From the NCBI GenBank assembly GCA_903909295.1, contig CAIVVG010000072.1, positions 1 to 7,088 on the forward strand: 7,088 nucleotides of DNA. Direction: 5' to 3'. Below are positions 6,599 to 7,088 of this stretch, piece after piece (within the stretch, counting starts at the first letter, position 1; every line of letters begins with the position of its first letter). This DNA comes from an uncultured Chlamydiae bacterium. GTDB taxonomy: Bacteria; Chlamydiota; Chlamydiia; Chlamydiales; SM23-39. Below the pieces are notes generated by a model, which was not told where the DNA came from, searched no databases, and worked only from the letters and a program-made list of their open reading frames with translations. A program made the translations under genes and the position numbers.

Positions 6599-6979
6599 CT
6601 AAGCTTTATCAGAATCGCGGAAAGACCATGTACAACCAGGCCCAGCAGTAAATGTTTTTTTATCTGGTGTGAAAAGCATCCACTGCTCTCTATCTTCAGT
6701 ATAAAATGAAAATAGATACAACTCCATATCCTCGTCGAAATGAAGCTTAGCATCGAATGCGTCGTTTAAAATTTCAGTTTTTTTTAATGTTCTATTCGCT
6801 AGTTCTAAAAGACAGTTGTCAATTTTTTCTCTTGTGTCTTCCGAACCTGCAAATGGTTTTTTATTCTTATCTATACGCCAGGCGCACATATACATCCACA
6901 AATGCCATTCACCGAAATATCTTGTCTGAGGGCCATTTCGTGTTTTAATTTCTTGAGGAATATCGCGTCCAAAATCCAT
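6599..6979 (-). CDS. Small orphan protein, probably missing its N-terminus at an IS junction
   Basis: The frame encodes 126 residues from an ATG at 6977-6979 to TAG at 6599-6601. I recall the pattern FGEWHLWMYMCAWRI, then a short polar helix, then EQWMLFTPDKKTFT from a widespread family of small uncharacterised bacterial proteins, but I cannot name a Pfam entry or a function. There is no signal peptide or membrane helix. In relatives I remember, 20-25 residues come before the MDFG-like motif with which this frame begins. Here the ATG touches the terminal repeat of an insertion sequence, the in-frame upstream codons reach a stop within six codons, and no Shine-Dalgarno is present. A 5' truncation by the IS is therefore likely, and the gene may be silent. 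It is clearly AT-richer than its neighbours, suggesting separate acquisition. Alternatively, the short form is complete and expressed from an IS-borne promoter. Confidence 0.6.
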   Translation of the reverse strand: MDFGRDIPQEIKTRNGPQTRYFGEWHLWMYMCAWRIDKNKKPFAGSEDTREKIDNCLLELANRTLKKTEILNDAFDAKLHFDEDMELYLFSFYTEDREQWMLFTPDKKTFTAGPGCTWSFRDSDKA

Positions 6980-6997
6980 GGCTTTGTTGCATAATTA
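6980..6997. repeat. Terminal inverted repeat of the IS
   Basis: These 18 bases start GGCTTTGTTGCATAA and form the outer tip of the element. They match the IS903-group end at most of the first 15 positions. The partner repeat is outside the window. The tip directly touches the ATG of the adjacent minus-strand gene. Confidence 0.75.
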
Positions 6998-7034
6998 CTG
7001 ACAAGTGGCGTGAACCTCCTCAATCACTGGCGAC

Positions 7035-7088
7035 CTAGACTGCGACCTTGTGGCTGTCGGGCATTCCCAATCCGGTCATTCGGTTCAA
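7035..7088 (-). CDS. IS5-family transposase, last 17 residues only
   Basis: On the minus strand the frame entering at 7088 reads LNRMTGLGMPDSHKVAV and stops with TAG at 7035-7037. This resembles the C-terminal end of IS903-type DDE transposases (recalled as LNKMTKAGMPESVRIA), and it lies at the right distance from the terminal repeat. The catalytic DDE residues and the start are outside the window, so I cannot say whether the enzyme is intact. Confidence 0.8.
   Translation of the reverse strand: MNRMTGLGMPDSHKVAV

Larger units (their letters stand above)
6980..7088 (-). mobile_element. End of an IS5-family (IS903-like) insertion sequence, cut by the window edge
   Basis: The element end begins at 6980 with GGCTTTGTTGCATAA, which closely resembles the 18-bp terminal inverted repeat of IS903-type elements (GGCTTTGTTGAATAAATC as I recall it). 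The transposase stop lies 55 bases inward, in the expected orientation for the transposase 3' end. IS903-type elements make 9-bp target duplications, so the flank AAAATCCAT (6971-6979) should recur beyond the other end, outside this window. Confidence 0.85.

Noticed and set aside
1..7088. CRISPR array, tRNA, rRNA, phage or toxin-antitoxin system
   Set aside because: I found no regularly spaced repeats, no cloverleaf-like or rRNA sequence, and no phage or paired toxin genes in the window.

Overview
The window comes from a Gram-negative-type bacterium. It encodes a YejM/EptA-like inner-membrane enzyme with a periplasmic domain, a protein with an apparent signal peptide, and an IS5-family insertion sequence. 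No ribosomal or other phylogenetic marker is present. An environmental chlamydia-like or other host-associated lineage is a guess from the gene mix only. Most genes look near 50% G+C by eye, but the last gene before the IS is clearly AT-richer (a 60-base sample at 6661-6720 has 20 G+C, against 32 at 5341-5400).

Layout. Bases 2-721 (+) are the C-terminal part of a Stealth-family sugar-phosphate transferase, cut by the window edge. Its stop codon overlaps the start of a 12-TM APC-superfamily amino acid permease (721-2169, +). A perfect 13-bp hairpin follows, then three 8-bp tandem units and an AT-rich promoter. This promoter serves a soluble coiled-coil protein of unknown function (2412-3356, +), which has a textbook ribosome binding site and a strong intrinsic terminator. 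The terminator lies inside the 3' end of the convergent gene, a membrane-anchored sulfatase-fold phosphotransferase (3365-5092, -). Only 46 bases from that gene's start, and divergent from it, begins a thioredoxin reductase-thioredoxin fusion with an apparent signal peptide (5139-6497, +). A small AT-rich orphan gene follows (6599-6979, -), probably lacking its 5' end. It abuts the terminal inverted repeat of an IS5-family element (IS903-like), whose transposase C-terminus is visible at 7035-7088 (-).

How the genes may work together. The first two genes look like a translationally coupled pair, although their functions do not obviously match. The divergent pair both seem to act outside the cytoplasm: one modifies envelope lipid or glycan, the other handles thiol redox. 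The most unusual item is the exported-looking TrxB-Trx fusion, because thioredoxin reductase normally needs cytoplasmic NADPH. The right edge is a mobile-element junction.
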